Source: Magnaporthiopsis rhizophila
Lineage: Eukaryota > Ascomycota > Sordariomycetes > Magnaporthales > Magnaporthaceae
Length of the DNA: 64,000 nucleotides
Direction: 5' to 3'
NCBI GenBank assembly: GCA_003049465.1
Contig: PYSS01000125.1
Span: 1 to 64,000 of the forward strand
Positions 21,423 to 34,400 of the stretch are shown piece by piece (position 1 is the first letter of the stretch; each line of letters starts with the position of its first letter). Made by a program: the position numbers and the translations under genes. Under the pieces are notes generated by a model, which ran no database searches, was not told the origin of the DNA, and saw only the letters and a list, made by a program, of their open reading frames with translations.

Positions 21423-22835
21423 TCAAAGCCCCTGCTGAGTCTGTGCCTTCTGCTGTCCCTCGTAAAGACCAGTGTAGTAGCCGGCGTAATACCAAGCCAT
21501 TAGCATGGATTTGAGACCCTCATCCTGGACTGTCGGTTCACGTTAGCCAAACCGTTTGCCACCCTAAAATGAGTAGGGAATCCCATCTCATCCGATCGGT
21601 TTGCGTAGCCTGCCGAGACACACACACACACCAGCAGCGGCACACCCTGGTCGCGGGTAGAGAAGCGGCATATTTGCGATACCGTAAGAGGGAAAGACAA
21701 GAGGCCAAGCAAACGCCAACACCGGTGCCGCCAGTCTTCCGTAATGAAGGAGCCCGGTGGCTTTAATGGCGCGGATAAACGAGGCACTGGATTCGGAACT
21801 CACCAGAACCAATAAGTGCCTCGGGCGGCGGAGGAGCTATCCTGGCATTGGCAGCACCGTTGGAGCCTGCAACGCCGGCCTTGGTTTCCTGCAGGGGATG
21901 CCACTATCGTCAACAACCATCTTCTCGTTAAAATGGGAATCATCTCAAGATCTGCTTGGATGATATTCGGACAAGAAAGAAACACGTGGCAAGGTGCCCA
22001 TCCGTCCGTAGCCGAAAGCCAAGTCTTTGGATCTCCCGGGATTTTCGTGACAGTGTCCGGGGTACCGAGGCAAAAAAAGGGTGCCTGAGGGAGTTTTGGG
22101 GCGCCAAAAAGGGGAGGTGGAAAAAAGATGGGATGGAAAACGGGACACGGCAAAGCACTGCTATGACGACAACATGAGGGCTATGTTCGCTGCAGGTGCG
22201 TGTCACGGAGTAGGAGAGTGTTACCTTGTCGGCCGATGTTTCGCGAATGCTTGGAGCCGTTGTGGCCTTGTTTGTTTCAGTCTTGGCATCCAGTCTGTTT
22301 TCGAAGGGTTTATGTGGGTGCGGAGTGGTTTGGGCTGACGTGGGTGTGTGGCAGAAATGGCGGGCACACGCACGCTTTGCACTCACTCACGCACACGCCC
22401 AAACCACGCACACCCTCTCCCCCCGGTGGGTGTTAGAATAGGGGACCCAAGGTTAAAAGATGCTTAAATTGCCCAGGTGGGCACCAAGAGTGGGAAATGG
22501 GCTGACTTTTCGCATTCTGGAACGCCGGCTGCCTCGGGTGCTGGGGCGGAAGCTGGGGAAGCGGCTGAAGGCTGATGAGGCGGCGGTGACCGCTGCAAGC
22601 CCTTGCTATTGCCGGAATAGATACTGTGGTATTTCTGCAGACGGGAGTTGAAAGGGACGGACGCGTCAGCGAGACGATCAAGACGCGGATTTGGATGAAT
22701 GGAAGCTGATGAGCTCTCCAGTTCAGAGTTCAGTTTCCTCACCTTGTATTCGTCGAGCGCCTGGTTCCACGAGTCGATCAAGGCCGAGTCGTCCCAGATC
22801 TCGTCTTTGCTCAAGTCAATCTCGTCGTCGGCCAT
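21423..22835 (-). CDS. smn1: Survival motor neuron (SMN) homologue
   Basis: Five exons join in frame into 160 residues: 22835-22743, 22634-22507, 22294-22225, 21888-21804 and 21529-21423. Exon 1 carries the Gemin2-binding helix (DEIWDDSALIDSWNQALDEY); exon 2 continues it with KYHSIYSGNSKG, so the diagnostic EYKKYHSI is created only by splicing. Exon 4 is Ala/Pro-rich and ends PPPPEALIGS. Exon 5 holds the C-terminal YG box (MLMAWYYAGYYTGLYEG), the oligomerisation helix of SMN, and ends at TGA. There is no Tudor domain, as in S. pombe Smn1 (152 residues). SMN assembles Sm rings on spliceosomal snRNAs in the cytoplasm. Exon 2's donor is the weak GTCAGC and the third exon is only 70 nt, so the middle of the model is less certain than its ends. 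Confidence 0.87.
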
Positions 22836-24417
22836 GGCGAACGGCAGAATCGTGCTCCCACCCTTCGCGATGGTTCAGTTGTCACCTAAAAGATTGCTGC
22901 TCTGGTCGTTTCGAGTGTCATTGATAGCCGCGACGGGAAGGTGAAAATCGTTGCAGGATGCGACGGAGCGGCGACGAGCGTGACAGTCAGTACAGTATGT
23001 GGGGGTCAAATAATTTGCAGCAGGCGGGCTGTGGTTCAAGGGCGCCAAATTGGGCGCTGCGGCTACCTGTGCTGGTGCGCAAGACACTGGAGCCGCAACA
23101 GCCCGCACACGACTCAGGCTAGCAAACGCACACCCAACACCAAGTGCCACACACGTCTGCACGACCTCGCCAGTTCTACAGACATTCTATCTAAAGCACG
23201 AGGTCTGCCTCATTTCCGTCTGGTATATACTGCCAGCATCACCCAAGGGAAGGCCGTCTGACTGGTTAAACAAACTCATCCTCTCAGGCAAAAGGCACGA
23301 GAAAAGGGCTTATCTCACGTGGCATTTGACTCGTCCCAAGCTCTTGCCGATGCTTGGATTGCCGAGATTGAGGATGCTGGCAGGTTAACTATGGCACATC
23401 AACAAGGCGAACATGGGTCTTCGTCCAGTCTCAACGTCCCTCATCCCGCGGCCGCTTCTACCATGTCAAGAGGATGATACCAAGTGGTCCTTCTGCTTCA
23501 AATCCTCAATCTACATAGAATCTCCAGTACCGAATCCGTTTTCTCTTCCGCTGCTTCTTTGTTAATCTGGTTCTCTGCCCTTTCATCAAACGCTTCAAAA
23601 GAAACGCTGCCAAGAGCCCCTATCGTTGTCTCCCCAAGTTGATTCCCCCATGCCCAGCATCCCCAGCGTAGAGGCCAACGGCCGCAATTGGCACTGCACA
23701 ATTCAGTCCAAAGGGGTGTCCTGGGTAAATAACTGGCTTTTTCCCGTCCCTCCCGGCTCGGCTCGAAGAGTAGTTCCTGTCCGACGCCCACGCGACTGCT
23801 GTTTCCCATTGTATCCAACTTATTCGGCCTTATAAATCTCACACTCTGTGTTGCATGCGATTCAATTGAGAACGGGAATATTCGGCACCACGGCCACGGC
23901 CACGGAGGATAAAACTATGTGCCAGCTATACCCAAACTCGGAAAGAGGGTGAGAAGTTGAAAGAACGAGAAAAAAAAAAAGAAAAAAAAAATTGCAGACC
24001 GCGTGCCAGGCGGGGTGTGATCAGAAGGAATGCCGAGCCGATCGGCGACGGTCACAATCTCGTATGGCAAGTCGAGGCCTTGCTTGGCCCGAGTCCGGTG
24101 CAGCGCGGTGCTCCGTTTTGCGGGGCAGGAAAGGGTTTTCGGTGATCAGATGGCCAGGGCCGCCCCACTCCCAGCGACGAGACCCCCCTTCCGCCGCGTC
24201 GTCACAGGGCCCCGTTCGCCCGGAACCGCAGCCGCGGCGTCCATCTTGTCCAGGACACGACAAAACATTCGTGTGTGCGTATGAACGTGAAAAAAAGGCT
24301 AAGGAGAGCCCCGTAAAACCCCGAGAAAAACCCATGCTGAATAACCGAAAACGTCGACTGGACTCAAAATTTGACAAAGAAATCAAACAAAACCGGTGCG
24401 CGGGCGCGCCCCATTAT
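22836..24417. other. Intergenic spacer upstream of SMN
   Basis: Contains the SMN promoter and the 3' flank of eS27. A purine/A-rich stretch (23970-23991) is present. No gene is supported. Confidence 0.4.
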
Positions 24418-24746
24418 TTACTTTCTCCGGAAGGAGCAGCCCTCCGTCAGGCGGGCCTGTCCACCGGTCGGCTGGCATAACACCGTCGTGCAACCCTGGC
24501 AAATAACGACAGTCTGGGCGTGAGAGAAAACGGTGGTGATGGTGAAGCAGCCGGGGCACTTAACGTCCATGAAAAAAGACCTCGGTGCGGGGACGAGGGT
24601 CTGTCGCGCCGTCAGCATCGCTATCTGGAAAAGGGTCCCTATGGCCATCGCAAGGAAGGGGTCATGCAGAGGCAACGACGAACCTTGAGCTTGTGCTTGC
24701 GGGCCTCAGCAACCGCGTTGGGGTTGAGGAGGTCGACAGCGAGAAC
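24418..24746 (-). CDS. rps27: 40S ribosomal protein eS27 (start exon unresolved)
   Basis: Two exons are clear. Exon 24746-24684 encodes VLAVDLLNPNAVAEARKHKLK and is followed by the donor GTTCGT. Exon 24600-24418 encodes TLVPAPRSFF onward to CSFRRK and the TAA at 24418-24420. The second exon has the zinc-binding C-P-G-C and C-Q-G-C pairs of eS27 and near-universal residues throughout. The intron is 83 nt. The family normally begins M-V-L-A-V-D; here the codon before GTT is CGC, and no ATG lies directly upstream. The initiator must therefore sit in a further 5' exon, as is common for fungal ribosomal protein genes. I could not place it. Confidence 0.9.
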
Positions 24747-25267
24747 GCGGAAGCTCAAGCTCGGTGAGACAGGATTGAGCATTTGGTCACTGTGCGACTG
24801 AGCCTGGAGCTATGGGAAAGCTGCTTGCATGCTGAGCTCCGCCCCGCACCGCACCGTACCTGCCGCCACCGCCAGGGCATGCCATGGCAATCTGGTCTTG
24901 CAATCCGTCTTTCGGCTTCCCCAATTGGGACACTCCTCTCCATCCCGGCAGCTTGGGTTGCACGAATTTTTCTCTTTGCCATTGAACCACACCCGACTGC
25001 CCGTAGACAGCTTCGATTGGCGGGATACTGATCGATCTTTGGCCACCACCCTCCATTCGGACTCGAGGACAAAACCTCTAGCCGACCCCAACTTCCTCCC
25101 ACTCGTCCTCTTCCTGTTCTCTCCAAATGCAAACTGGTCTCTACCTCGCGCACTTCCATACATCAACTCCTGGCATAGACAATTGTCTTCTGTAGGAGCC
25201 TTCTATTGCGCTGATATTCAGCGTGTACTTAACTTGCCCAACTACTTCGGGGAAAGTGCCAGGGACC
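24747..25267. other. Divergent promoter region, eS27 / FGGY kinase
   Basis: A short divergent spacer that should contain the missing first exon and promoter of eS27 (leftward) and the promoter of the pentulose kinase (rightward). No other gene is visible. Confidence 0.4.
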
Positions 25268-27421
25268 ATGAATACTATCGGGTGAGTTCCGACGCTGGGA
25301 AAGCTAGGATATGGCCAATAGAAAGCTACGCGTCAAGCCAACCTATACTATGGCCTTGAGGACTGACCAGCGCCTTCTATTCTCTTGCGGTTCTTGCAGC
25401 TCTCACGTCGTTCGAGTAAGCACAATCATGCGCCGTTCCCGTCAATGCCGCGCCGTTCACTGACAGCGTACTAGGAGCACTACATTGGTGTCGACGTAGG
25501 CACCGGCTCAGCCCGGGCCTGTCTCATCGATGACTCGGGAGATATCAAGTCGCTTGCGAGCGAGAACATCCAGCTCTGGCAGCCCTCGTCAGGTCTCGAG
25601 GGATCCCACTATGTACGACTCCGGACATGCTTGATCTCATCATGCCTTTCCCCAGACGCCTTCAATGCTGACAATCTCACTGCCTTGGTTAGGAACAATC
25701 AACGACCGACATATGGAAGGCCATCTGCACTTGTGTCAAGCGTGTTGTGGTCGACACGTTGGTCGACACGTCCACCATCAAGGGCATCGGCTTCGACGCC
25801 ACATGCTCTCTGGCAGTCTTCAGTCACGACACTGACGAGCCCGTGCCAGTGACGGGACCCGACTTTGCCAACGATGGAAACGACCGCAACGTCATTCTCT
25901 GGCTGGACCACCGGCCCCTCGCCGAGACCGAGGAGATCAACGCCACCCGCCACAACTTGCTGCGCTACGTCGGCGGCAGGATGAGCGTCGAGATGGAGAT
26001 TCCCAAGGTCCTCTGGCTCAAGAACAACATGCCCAAGGAGCTCTTCGACCGCTGCAAGTTCTACGACCTTGCCGACGCCCTGACTCATATGGCTACTGGG
26101 GGCGAGACCAGGAGCTTCTGCAGCACGGTCTGCAAGCAGGGTTATGTCCCCGTCGGCGTTGACGGCAGCGTCAAGGGCTGGCAGGAGGACTTCTACCACA
26201 CAGTCGGTCTCAGTGAGCTTGTTGACGACAACTTCAAGCGCATGGGCGGAGTCAACGGGGTGGTGAGCCTATTTCATGCCTGTTTGGGTCCGGGAAGAGA
26301 ATCAGGATGGGAACCATATATGCTACTAGACGGCATGCTAACCTCATTTCGCTTGTCCTCAGAACGGAAAGTGGCTCAGCGCTGGTGAGCTGGTCGGCGG
26401 ACTCAGCGAGAAGGCAGCCGCGGAGCTAGGGCTTCCGGCTGGCGTCGCCGTAGGCAGCGGTGTCATTGACGCCTACGCCGGTTGGATCGGGACGGTCGGC
26501 GCTAAGGTCAAGCTGACCGTGGACGAGCTCGACGGGACGGTGCCGCCCAATGACGTGGCGCAGGCCTTTACTCGCCTGGCGGCCGTAGCAGGAACCTCGA
26601 CGTGCCACCTGGCCATGTCCAAAGACGCCGTGTTTGTCGATGGTGTCTGGGGCCCCTACCGCGACGTGCTCGTTCCGGGCTACTGGATGGCGGAAGGCGG
26701 CCAGTCTGCGACGGGCGAGCTGATGCGGCACATGATCGAGACGCACGCCGCCTGCGCCGAGGCCCAGGGCGCCGCGGCCGCCGTTGGCAAGAATATTTAT
26801 GACTACCTCAACGAGCACCTGCGGCAGCTGGCGACTAAGAGCTCAGCGCCGTCCGTCTCGTACGTGGCGCGGCACCACTTCTTCTACGGCGACCTCTGGG
26901 GCAACCGGTCGCCGGTGGCGGACCCCAACATGCGGGGCGCGTACGTGGGCATGAGCAGCGACAAGACGCTCGACGGCCTCGCGCTGCTGTACTACGCGAC
27001 CATGGAGTTCATCGCACTGCAGACGCGGCAGATCGTCGAGGCCATGAACGGCGCGGGACACACCATTTCGAGCATCTTCATGAGCGGCAGTCAGTGCCAG
27101 AACGACGTGCTGATGGACCTGATTGCCACCGCCTGCGATATGCCGGTTCTGGTGCCGCGGTACGTTAACGCCGCCGTTGTGCACGGCGCCGCCATGCTGG
27201 GCGCCAAGGCGGCCAGCGCCGGCAGGGACGGGATGGCAGACGGCGCCACGGAGGACCTCTGGTCCATCATGGACCGCATGAGCAAGCCCGGCCGCCTGGT
27301 CAAGCCTGGCACGGACGCGGGACAGCGGAAGCTGCTAGAGGCCAAGTACAAGGTCTTCCTGGAGCAGTGCCGGTCCCAACAGGAGTACAGGAGGATCGTG
27401 GACGAGGCCGTCAAGGCGTGA
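25268..27421 (+). CDS. FGGY-family carbohydrate kinase (D-ribulokinase type)
   Basis: Five exons (25268-25281, 25400-25415, 25475-25612, 25693-26262, 26363-27421) give 598 residues in frame. The first two exons are only 14 and 16 nt and together encode MNTIGSHVVR; the kinase fold begins at once with YIGVDVGTGSARACLID, the N-terminal phosphate loop of the FGGY superfamily. Next comes GIGFDATCSLAV, then the conserved N-V-I-L-W-L-D-H-R-P, and near the C-terminus SSIFMSGSQCQNDVLMDLIA, the second nucleotide-binding segment. Length and motifs match the eukaryotic FGGY/YDR109C group rather than glycerol kinase or xylulokinase. Members phosphorylate D-ribulose, possibly as metabolite repair. Substrate choice is inferred from the subgroup. 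Confidence 0.88.
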
Positions 27422-28032
27422 TTCTAGTGATGGAGGATATTACATATAACACCTGGCCGGTTGAGAGGGAGTGTGGCATTTTTCTGCGAGATGATTGATG
27501 ATGCAAGGGAACCTGGATGGACACACAACTGGGTTGGCCGATAGACGGCGTTATGGCTTGATTTTACGGATAGAGGGAGGGACTCAAGGTTGTGGTAGAA
27601 GAAGAACAAAAAACAAAAAGGGCGTATGCACACGAACGTTTCCAAAACTTTCCATGTGCATTGCGGCTATCCATAATCGTAGTTAGCAGCAAACGTTGCT
27701 TTCCCTAAACGGAAGGAGCGCAAGGCAAACACCGCCTACACTGTGCAATGGGGTGGACTACGCCGCACTCTACACAGTACAGCAAACCTCCACCTGCGGG
27801 TCACTGCCAATGCTCTTTCTGGACCCACTCTCACCGACCAGCTCCGGATCCCGAAAACTCGGGCATCAACTTTTGCATCGCGAAAAGCGACGAATCTGAA
27901 ATCAGCATGCTGTCCGCCGCCTGAACGAGGCACCCATTACACGGTTTTTTTCACGCGTCAGACCACCCGCTGCTTCCGCATAACCCTGTAACACCGGCCG
28001 ATACCGTCCTCGACCTCGTCGAACTAGCCAAG
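27422..28032. other. Intergenic spacer, kinase to NIC96
   Basis: Contains the 3' end of the kinase gene and the NIC96 promoter. No additional gene is seen. Confidence 0.4.
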
Positions 28033-31000
28033 ATGAGCTCTCTGTTTGGCGCCCCCAAACCTGGCGGCGGTAGCCTCTTTGGCGGCGGCGCGTCGACAAC
28101 CGCCCAGTCCACAACCCCGGCCGGTTCCTTGTTTGGCCAGCCCGCCACAGCACAGGCGGGCGCCGCCCCATCGGGGGGCTCGCTGTTTTCTTCCGCCTTC
28201 GGGGGCTCGAAACCCGGCCAGCCCGCCCAACAGCAACAACAACAGGCCCAGCTAGGAGCTTCCCTCTTCGGCGGCGCCCCGGCCGTGACCCAGAGCCTTA
28301 CCATGCCAACGCTAGCGGGTTTGGCGGGAATGAGGCCTTCCCAGGCACAGCCACAGCAAGCAGGCCTCGGCTTCAGCGTCAACAACAACAACAGTAATAA
28401 TAATAATGCGAGCACCAACAACCCGCCCATCGCACAGCCCGGCGCCGCCCTTTTCGACTCGATCCTGGCCAAGGCCAAGAAACAGGCCGACGGCGGCGAC
28501 GGCATCGGCGAGCTCCCCAGCCTCCAGCTAGGCCTAAGCGATCTGCAGCAGCGCTTGCGCAAGCTCGGCCCCCGCGGCGCTCCCCTCGACGGAAGGGCAC
28601 ACTACCTCCTCGCAGGGTCTGGCGTCGACCCGGGCGCCGCCGTGAAGGACCTCGGGGCCTTTGCGGCGCGGGCTGGCGGCAGGGCGGACGGCGGCCGAAC
28701 CCCCGCTGGGGCCGGCGCGGTCGGTGGCGGCGAGGTCGACGTCGATGCGTACCTCTCGAACCTGCAGTCCAGGACGACGCTGAGTATGATCGCCGACGGC
28801 CTCGAGCGATCCGTACGCGATTTTGACAGCTTCCTCGAAGAAAACGTCACCATGGAGTGGGAGGAGCAGCGGAAGCGCATATACGAGCACTTTGGCATCA
28901 AGCCTAGGGAGGACAGCCAGAAGCTCGGCCAGTCGGCCGCCGGTGGCGCGGGCAGGGAGGCCACAGGCGGCTTCGGCCGCTCCAAGAGGTCGAGGAACGC
29001 CGGGGCCGCCGGCGCGCCAGGTACCCCGGCTCGTGGCGGCGCTAAACAGAGCGCATTCGGTCGGACTGGCCTGCTGAGATCCGTCATCGGCAGCCCCAGC
29101 CGCATCGGCCCCCATGGGTCGCAGTTCGTCGATGTCGAGATGGTCAACCAGAACGGCACGCTCGGCGGCCTGGTCCCCATGGACGAGCGGTTCCTGGACG
29201 AGAAGCAGAGGCGGTTCATTCACAAGATTCACGTGCTCAACGACAGCCGCATGATGAAGCTGCCGTACCCGATCCTACACGAGTTCGCCGAGGTGACGGC
29301 CCGGTCCGGCGACGTCTACGCGCCCAAGCTCGTCGAGGCTTACAAGGCAATGGTGGAAGTCGTCGGTGAGGATCCAGACGCAGACCCGGCAACACCCGGT
29401 GCCACAGCCAAGGAGCGCCAGTTTGCGCAGAGCTACATCCACGCGCAGCCTCGATCACAGGAGGCGGTCGACCTGCGCAGGCGGATACTGGCAGGCGCGA
29501 ACCGCTATCTCGAGAAGCAGGCGCTCGAAGATGTTGAGAACACGATTGCCAAGGCGCCACTGGAGGCCAACCTCGGCGGACGCCCCGATATCGTCAGCAA
29601 GATACGCGCATATATCCGGGTCCTCGCGGCCAAGAAGAACCTGGTCCCCGACAATGTTGAGCTGCAGCAGGTGCAGGGCGAGTACGTCTGGGCCATCGTC
29701 TTCTACCTTTTGCGCACGGGTCACGTTTCCGAGGCGGCGACATACGTCAACGACAACCAGAGCCAGTTCCGCAGCATCGACCGGACCTTCTCGGGCTACA
29801 TCAACAGCTATGCCGCAAGCGAGGACCGGCGGCTCAAGAGGCCTATGCAGGAACGGTGCGCCAACGAGTATCAACAGCGGGTGCGCAACGCGCCCGAGGG
29901 CTCCATCGACCCGTACCGCATGGCATGCTACAAGATCGTGGGCCGCTGCGAGCTGGCCAACCGCGGGTTCGAGAACCTCAAGACGGGCGTCGAGGACTGG
30001 ATCTGGCTGCAGTTCAATCTGGCTCGCGAGGGTGACCGCGCGTCGGAGCTGGCCAGCGAGTCCTACGGGCTCGCCGAGCTGCAGTCCAGCATCCAGGAGA
30101 TCGGCAGCAAGCACTTTACGCCCAAGGGCTCGGCCGAGGAGGCTAACAGCGGCTCCTTCGCCATGTTCTTCTTCCTCCAGGTGCTCTGCGGCATGTACGA
30201 GGCAGCCGTCGCGTACCTGTACGCCTACTCGCGCACCGACGCCGTACACTTTGCCATCGCGCTCGAGTACTACGGTCTCCTGCGGCCCGCCGACGCCATG
30301 TCGACGGCCAACGAGCTCAAGAGCTTCAACACACGGGGTCTTATGCAGATCAACTTTGCGCCGCTCGTGGGGCTGTACACGCAGGACTTCCGCGCGGCCG
30401 ACGTGGCCGCCGCGGTCGACTACATCGTGCTCATCTGCCTCAACATGGACAACGCCGCCAACGAGGCGGACCGGCAGCAGGCGGCGCTGTGCCACGAGGC
30501 GCTGCGGGCCCTGGTTCTGGAGACGCGCGAGTTCAGCAAGCTCATCGGCGATATCCGGCCCGACGGGCGCCGGATCCGCGGCATGATCGAGGAGCGCGGC
30601 CGGCTGGTGGCGCTCGAGGATGAGGACGAATTCCTGCGTGCCATATCGCTTGAGGCGGCGCGCGCGGCCGAGGAGTCTGGGCGCACCACGGACGCGGTGC
30701 TGCTCAACCACCTCGCGGGCGACTACGATGCCGTCGTCGGGCTCGTTAGCCGCAGCCTGGGCGAGGCCATCGCGCTAGAGTCGGCCTCGGCCGCCGAGGG
30801 CAACTTTGGCGACTACCAGCCCGTGCGTCTGGCGCCCGTCAAACCGCGCGTGGCTGGGGCCGAGGCCGAGGCGCAGGTTGGCTCCAGCCTGAGCCTGGCG
30901 GCCATCGACGACCCCGTCGAGCTGGCGCGGACCATGCTCACCATGTACGAGCAGGACGCCATGTTCCGGCAGCGTATCCAGGAGGGCAACCGGAACGCAT

Positions 31001-31480
31001 GCAGCGTCTTGTTGCAGATGAGCGAGATCAAAGACCTCATCAAGGCCAAGAACTGGCCCGAGGCAGTGGATGTGAGTTTTTGTCGTCGTTTTTTTTCTTT
31101 TCTTTTTTTTTCCCCATCACCTGCTAGAAGTGAGCTAATCTGATGATGTCCGCCTATAGAAAATCCGCAACATCCAGATCCTCCCGCTCGACGCCAACGG
31201 CGACCCTAGCGTCATCCGGAGCTACGCCAGCGTGTTCGCGGGGCTGTCGCAGCCCGTGGCGGCCAACGTGCCGAACCTGGTCATGTGGACGACCGAGTGC
31301 TGCACGCGGCACCGCGAGAGGCTGGCGGCCGGACACTTTACGGGCAACGAGTCGACGGCGCGCGCGCTCTACGACAAGCTCAAGCAGATGACGGTCGACC
31401 TGACGACGTACACGAGCCAGCTCCGCTACCGGTTCCCGCCCGCCATCCTCGAGGCGCTGGCCAAGGCCGCGGCGGACTGA
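28033..31480 (+). CDS. nic96: Nucleoporin NIC96 (Nup93 homologue)
   Basis: Two exons, 28033-31071 and 31160-31480, give 1119 residues with a phase-0 junction. The intron (donor GTGAGT, acceptor TATAG) contains a T-rich run. Residues 1-90 hold several L-F-G motifs in Gly/Ser/Pro-rich sequence (SSLFGAPK, GSLFGGG, GSLFGQP). Gln-rich and Asn-rich stretches and a helical segment (about 155-190) follow. The rest is the alpha-solenoid characteristic of Nup93/Nic96 proteins, with LKRPMQERCANEY, VEDWIWLQFNLAREGD and HFAIALEYYGLLRPAD. Exon 2 encodes KIRNIQILPLD onward to ILEALAKAAAD. The protein is a linker component of the inner ring of the nuclear pore complex and binds the Nsp1 channel trimer through its N-terminal helix. 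Length fits other filamentous ascomycetes. Confidence 0.95.
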
Positions 31481-34400
31481 GCGGGTGCGTGTGGACGTGG
31501 ACCGTGGATGGATGGGGTTTAATGGAAATGGTTGTTTATGCGTGGCTGGATGGATAGGCTCTTTTTTTTTCTTGTTTCGATGATACTAGAGCGGTTGTGT
31601 GAAGAGCATACGGGATGATAGAATAGCTCGTCCCCCCGTTTTTTTTTTTCGTCACGGGGCTGATCAGTTGTCAGAGTTTGTTTACATCTATTGTGAAACG
31701 TGTACTGTAAGCAGCCTCGCGGCCTCCATGGAGGAAGTGTCATGTTGAATCTGGATATCAGTCTTGTGGGATTACGTCGTTTCACTGGCGATAGAGCAAT
31801 TGATGTCGTCGGGTAGTAACTGACCAGTGCCTGCCTCCTTGCCAAGACACAAGACAAGAGCATTGTCTAAGCTTGAGGAGGCCTCTGATGGAGAGAGAGA
31901 GGTGCATCAACATGGATATTTGAAGCCTGTTGTTGCTGCTCGGCGAGGCCTAGCGATATTGTGGGATCCGTATACAATCCGCATGTACACCGAGAACGGC
32001 CTATATGTGACCTGATATTTCAGTCTTCTTTCTCTTATTTTCCTTCTTTCTATTATTCCATCTGTTATTCCTCTCTACGTGGGTATAGATCTGGAATTCT
32101 CTATATATAACACTCCCACGCGCCAAAAAGATTGTCCGTCTCCCCCACCTCCTCTCGGTGTGGTTCCGAGCAAGGCGTGCGGCTCCTCTCGCTCATTTCG
32201 GTTTGCCCACCTAAGCCTGGTGGAACGGCTAGGATGTGATGGGGAGGATGGAAAGATGGAAGTGGTTTGTGCGTTATGCTGGCTGGCGCGATGGCTTGGG
32301 TGACGCTTTTTTTTTGTCCATTTTTTATTACGACATCACGACCCCACCAAAAGGACCGGGTTTACGACAGCACAATGAAAAGAGAAAACAAAGGAATTAA
32401 AACAAAGGCCGGAAAAGAGAGGAAAATATCGGAGTAAAATGCCTTCGGTCGGAAGTCTTCGGACTCGGATGTCAGGAAAATTGGAGGGAGGTCCGGAATC
32501 AAGGACCGGGCGATATCGGCCCTTGCACCGTTACATCAATATTCGGAAAATTCCGCTAGTGGGTCGCCGCACCAGGATCTGTTGCGTCGTCAAGTTCTTA
32601 TGGAGTTGTGGACTTGCGTCAGATCTTTTCTGTCCTCTTTTCAGTGGACTGGCTCAATTGGCTCACAGACATTGCGAGTTTTTGTCCCGACTACCTCTCT
32701 AGGCAAGATGGAAAAGGAGAGATTATGCCAGGTCCCAGCGCGGAGGTCCGTCTGCCCCTGGCCGTTCGGCCGAGTTTCTGCAGAGGCCGCAGGATCCATC
32801 CATCCGACAAAGCGTCGCTCGTCGTTTGTGAGGCTGGTTTGTTTACTTTGCTAGATACTTGGTTTCTTTCTGCCCACATTTCGGTCCTGTTTCGCAACGC
32901 AAAAGCAAGGACTGCGCATTTGCCAAAAAAAAAAAAAAAAAAAAAAAGTTAACCGTTCGGGCTAGCGCTGGATTCGATGCGGCATGTCATACATTCCCAT
33001 CTTTGAACAGGCAAACAGGCGAATCAAAGCCCGAGAGCTTCTTATATCAGACACATTACCTAACCTACACCACATCCGCCCTTTCTAACTCGATCATCTA
33101 GGCGCCTCAGAGTAGTGTGGGGTGGCAGGCAGTCCGCACGGGGATGATGGGTGTACCTCTGTCAAGTGGCTTTTTTGGCGGCTGTGAATCGGTGGAAATG
33201 GACGATTAGAGGACGGGAATCCACGCTGGCCAAGACGGACGACAGGATGGACTGCTGAGTCACCCCCTCCGACCTTGCTGTCGTCATGCGGCTGCCCATC
33301 GAGGCAAGGCCAGCCTCGGCCTGGGCTCCCCTGAACTGGTGGTGTTGTCGGGTGTCGATTGGTCAATCGTTTCTGTCCTCCCTCACTGCTGTGCTGACGG
33401 GACACACAATAGGTACCAGCAAGTACTTGCTTATCTGCGTCCCCATTCTGGCTCAAGCCCCGCGCCCCAGCCAGAAAAAAGTCTGACTGCAAAAAAGCTC
33501 CTCGCAATACACTAGCTTGCAGCCACCGCACAAAAACCAGATAAAAGCTGCATCCTAAATCTATGACATGCCTTTCTCTTTCGTAAAACGACTGTTTCTT
33601 TCAAGATATGAAATCATCTCGCTGGGCATCTTGGAAGTAATGACAGGGGTAGGATTGCTGTTTTTTGCGGTCCAGACTTTTTTGATGCTGGCTTCCCTGC
33701 CTGGTTTCAATTATCCCCACCCGGCAGAACAAACAGCCACTTGCGTCTCGAGCCTTTCCAAAACGCCACCAGACTCTCTCTCGGTATGGCTCCGATCTGA
33801 ACGACGGGGCAAACCAGAGCACAAAGGTGCTAAAAGTACCCCATCATGGCGTCAGCATCCCCGAATATTACCCCTCGAGACCGTTCGGGCTGTCTCCAAA
33901 AAGTGGCTGGGGTCTTGTCCTGCATCCTGCACACCAGCAAACGTTGAGACGAGTGTTGGGGATGATGCGAGCGTTGGGATTATTAGCGCGTCATCCCTCG
34001 GCTACCCCTCTTCATGCACCTTTACAGCCGAGCCCGGCTTGGCCACCACACCGACGTGTACAAAAAGGCCGAGGTCTGCAAAGGTGTGTCGGACTCGCCA
34101 TGGCGGTCTGCTTGTTTAGATGTTTGCCCCTGCTGGTTGGTGGTGTTGTGCTTCGGGCACTCGAGGTGTTCCTGCGAAAGAGGCGGGGCCACATCTCCCA
34201 GGTTCCCCCGGGGCAGCTGACCATCAGACAACGGAGGGCTTGCTAGCGGACCGGACGAGAGCGATCCTTCGGGTGTCTGGAGCAACTGGCCAAAGCTGGG
34301 AAACCAGCCATGTATTTATCTAACCTGCAGCACGCAAAGCGCTTTGTTGTCGTTTGTTGACGACCAGCATCCGCCGAGAACGGGTCATAGACCACTCGAT

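Noticed and set aside
21618..21631. Short CA dinucleotide run inside an SMN intron
   Set aside because: Only about seven units; ordinary simple sequence without further significance.
29455..30711. Long minus-strand frame inside NIC96
   Set aside because: Mirror of strong GC3 codon bias in NIC96; no independent protein features.
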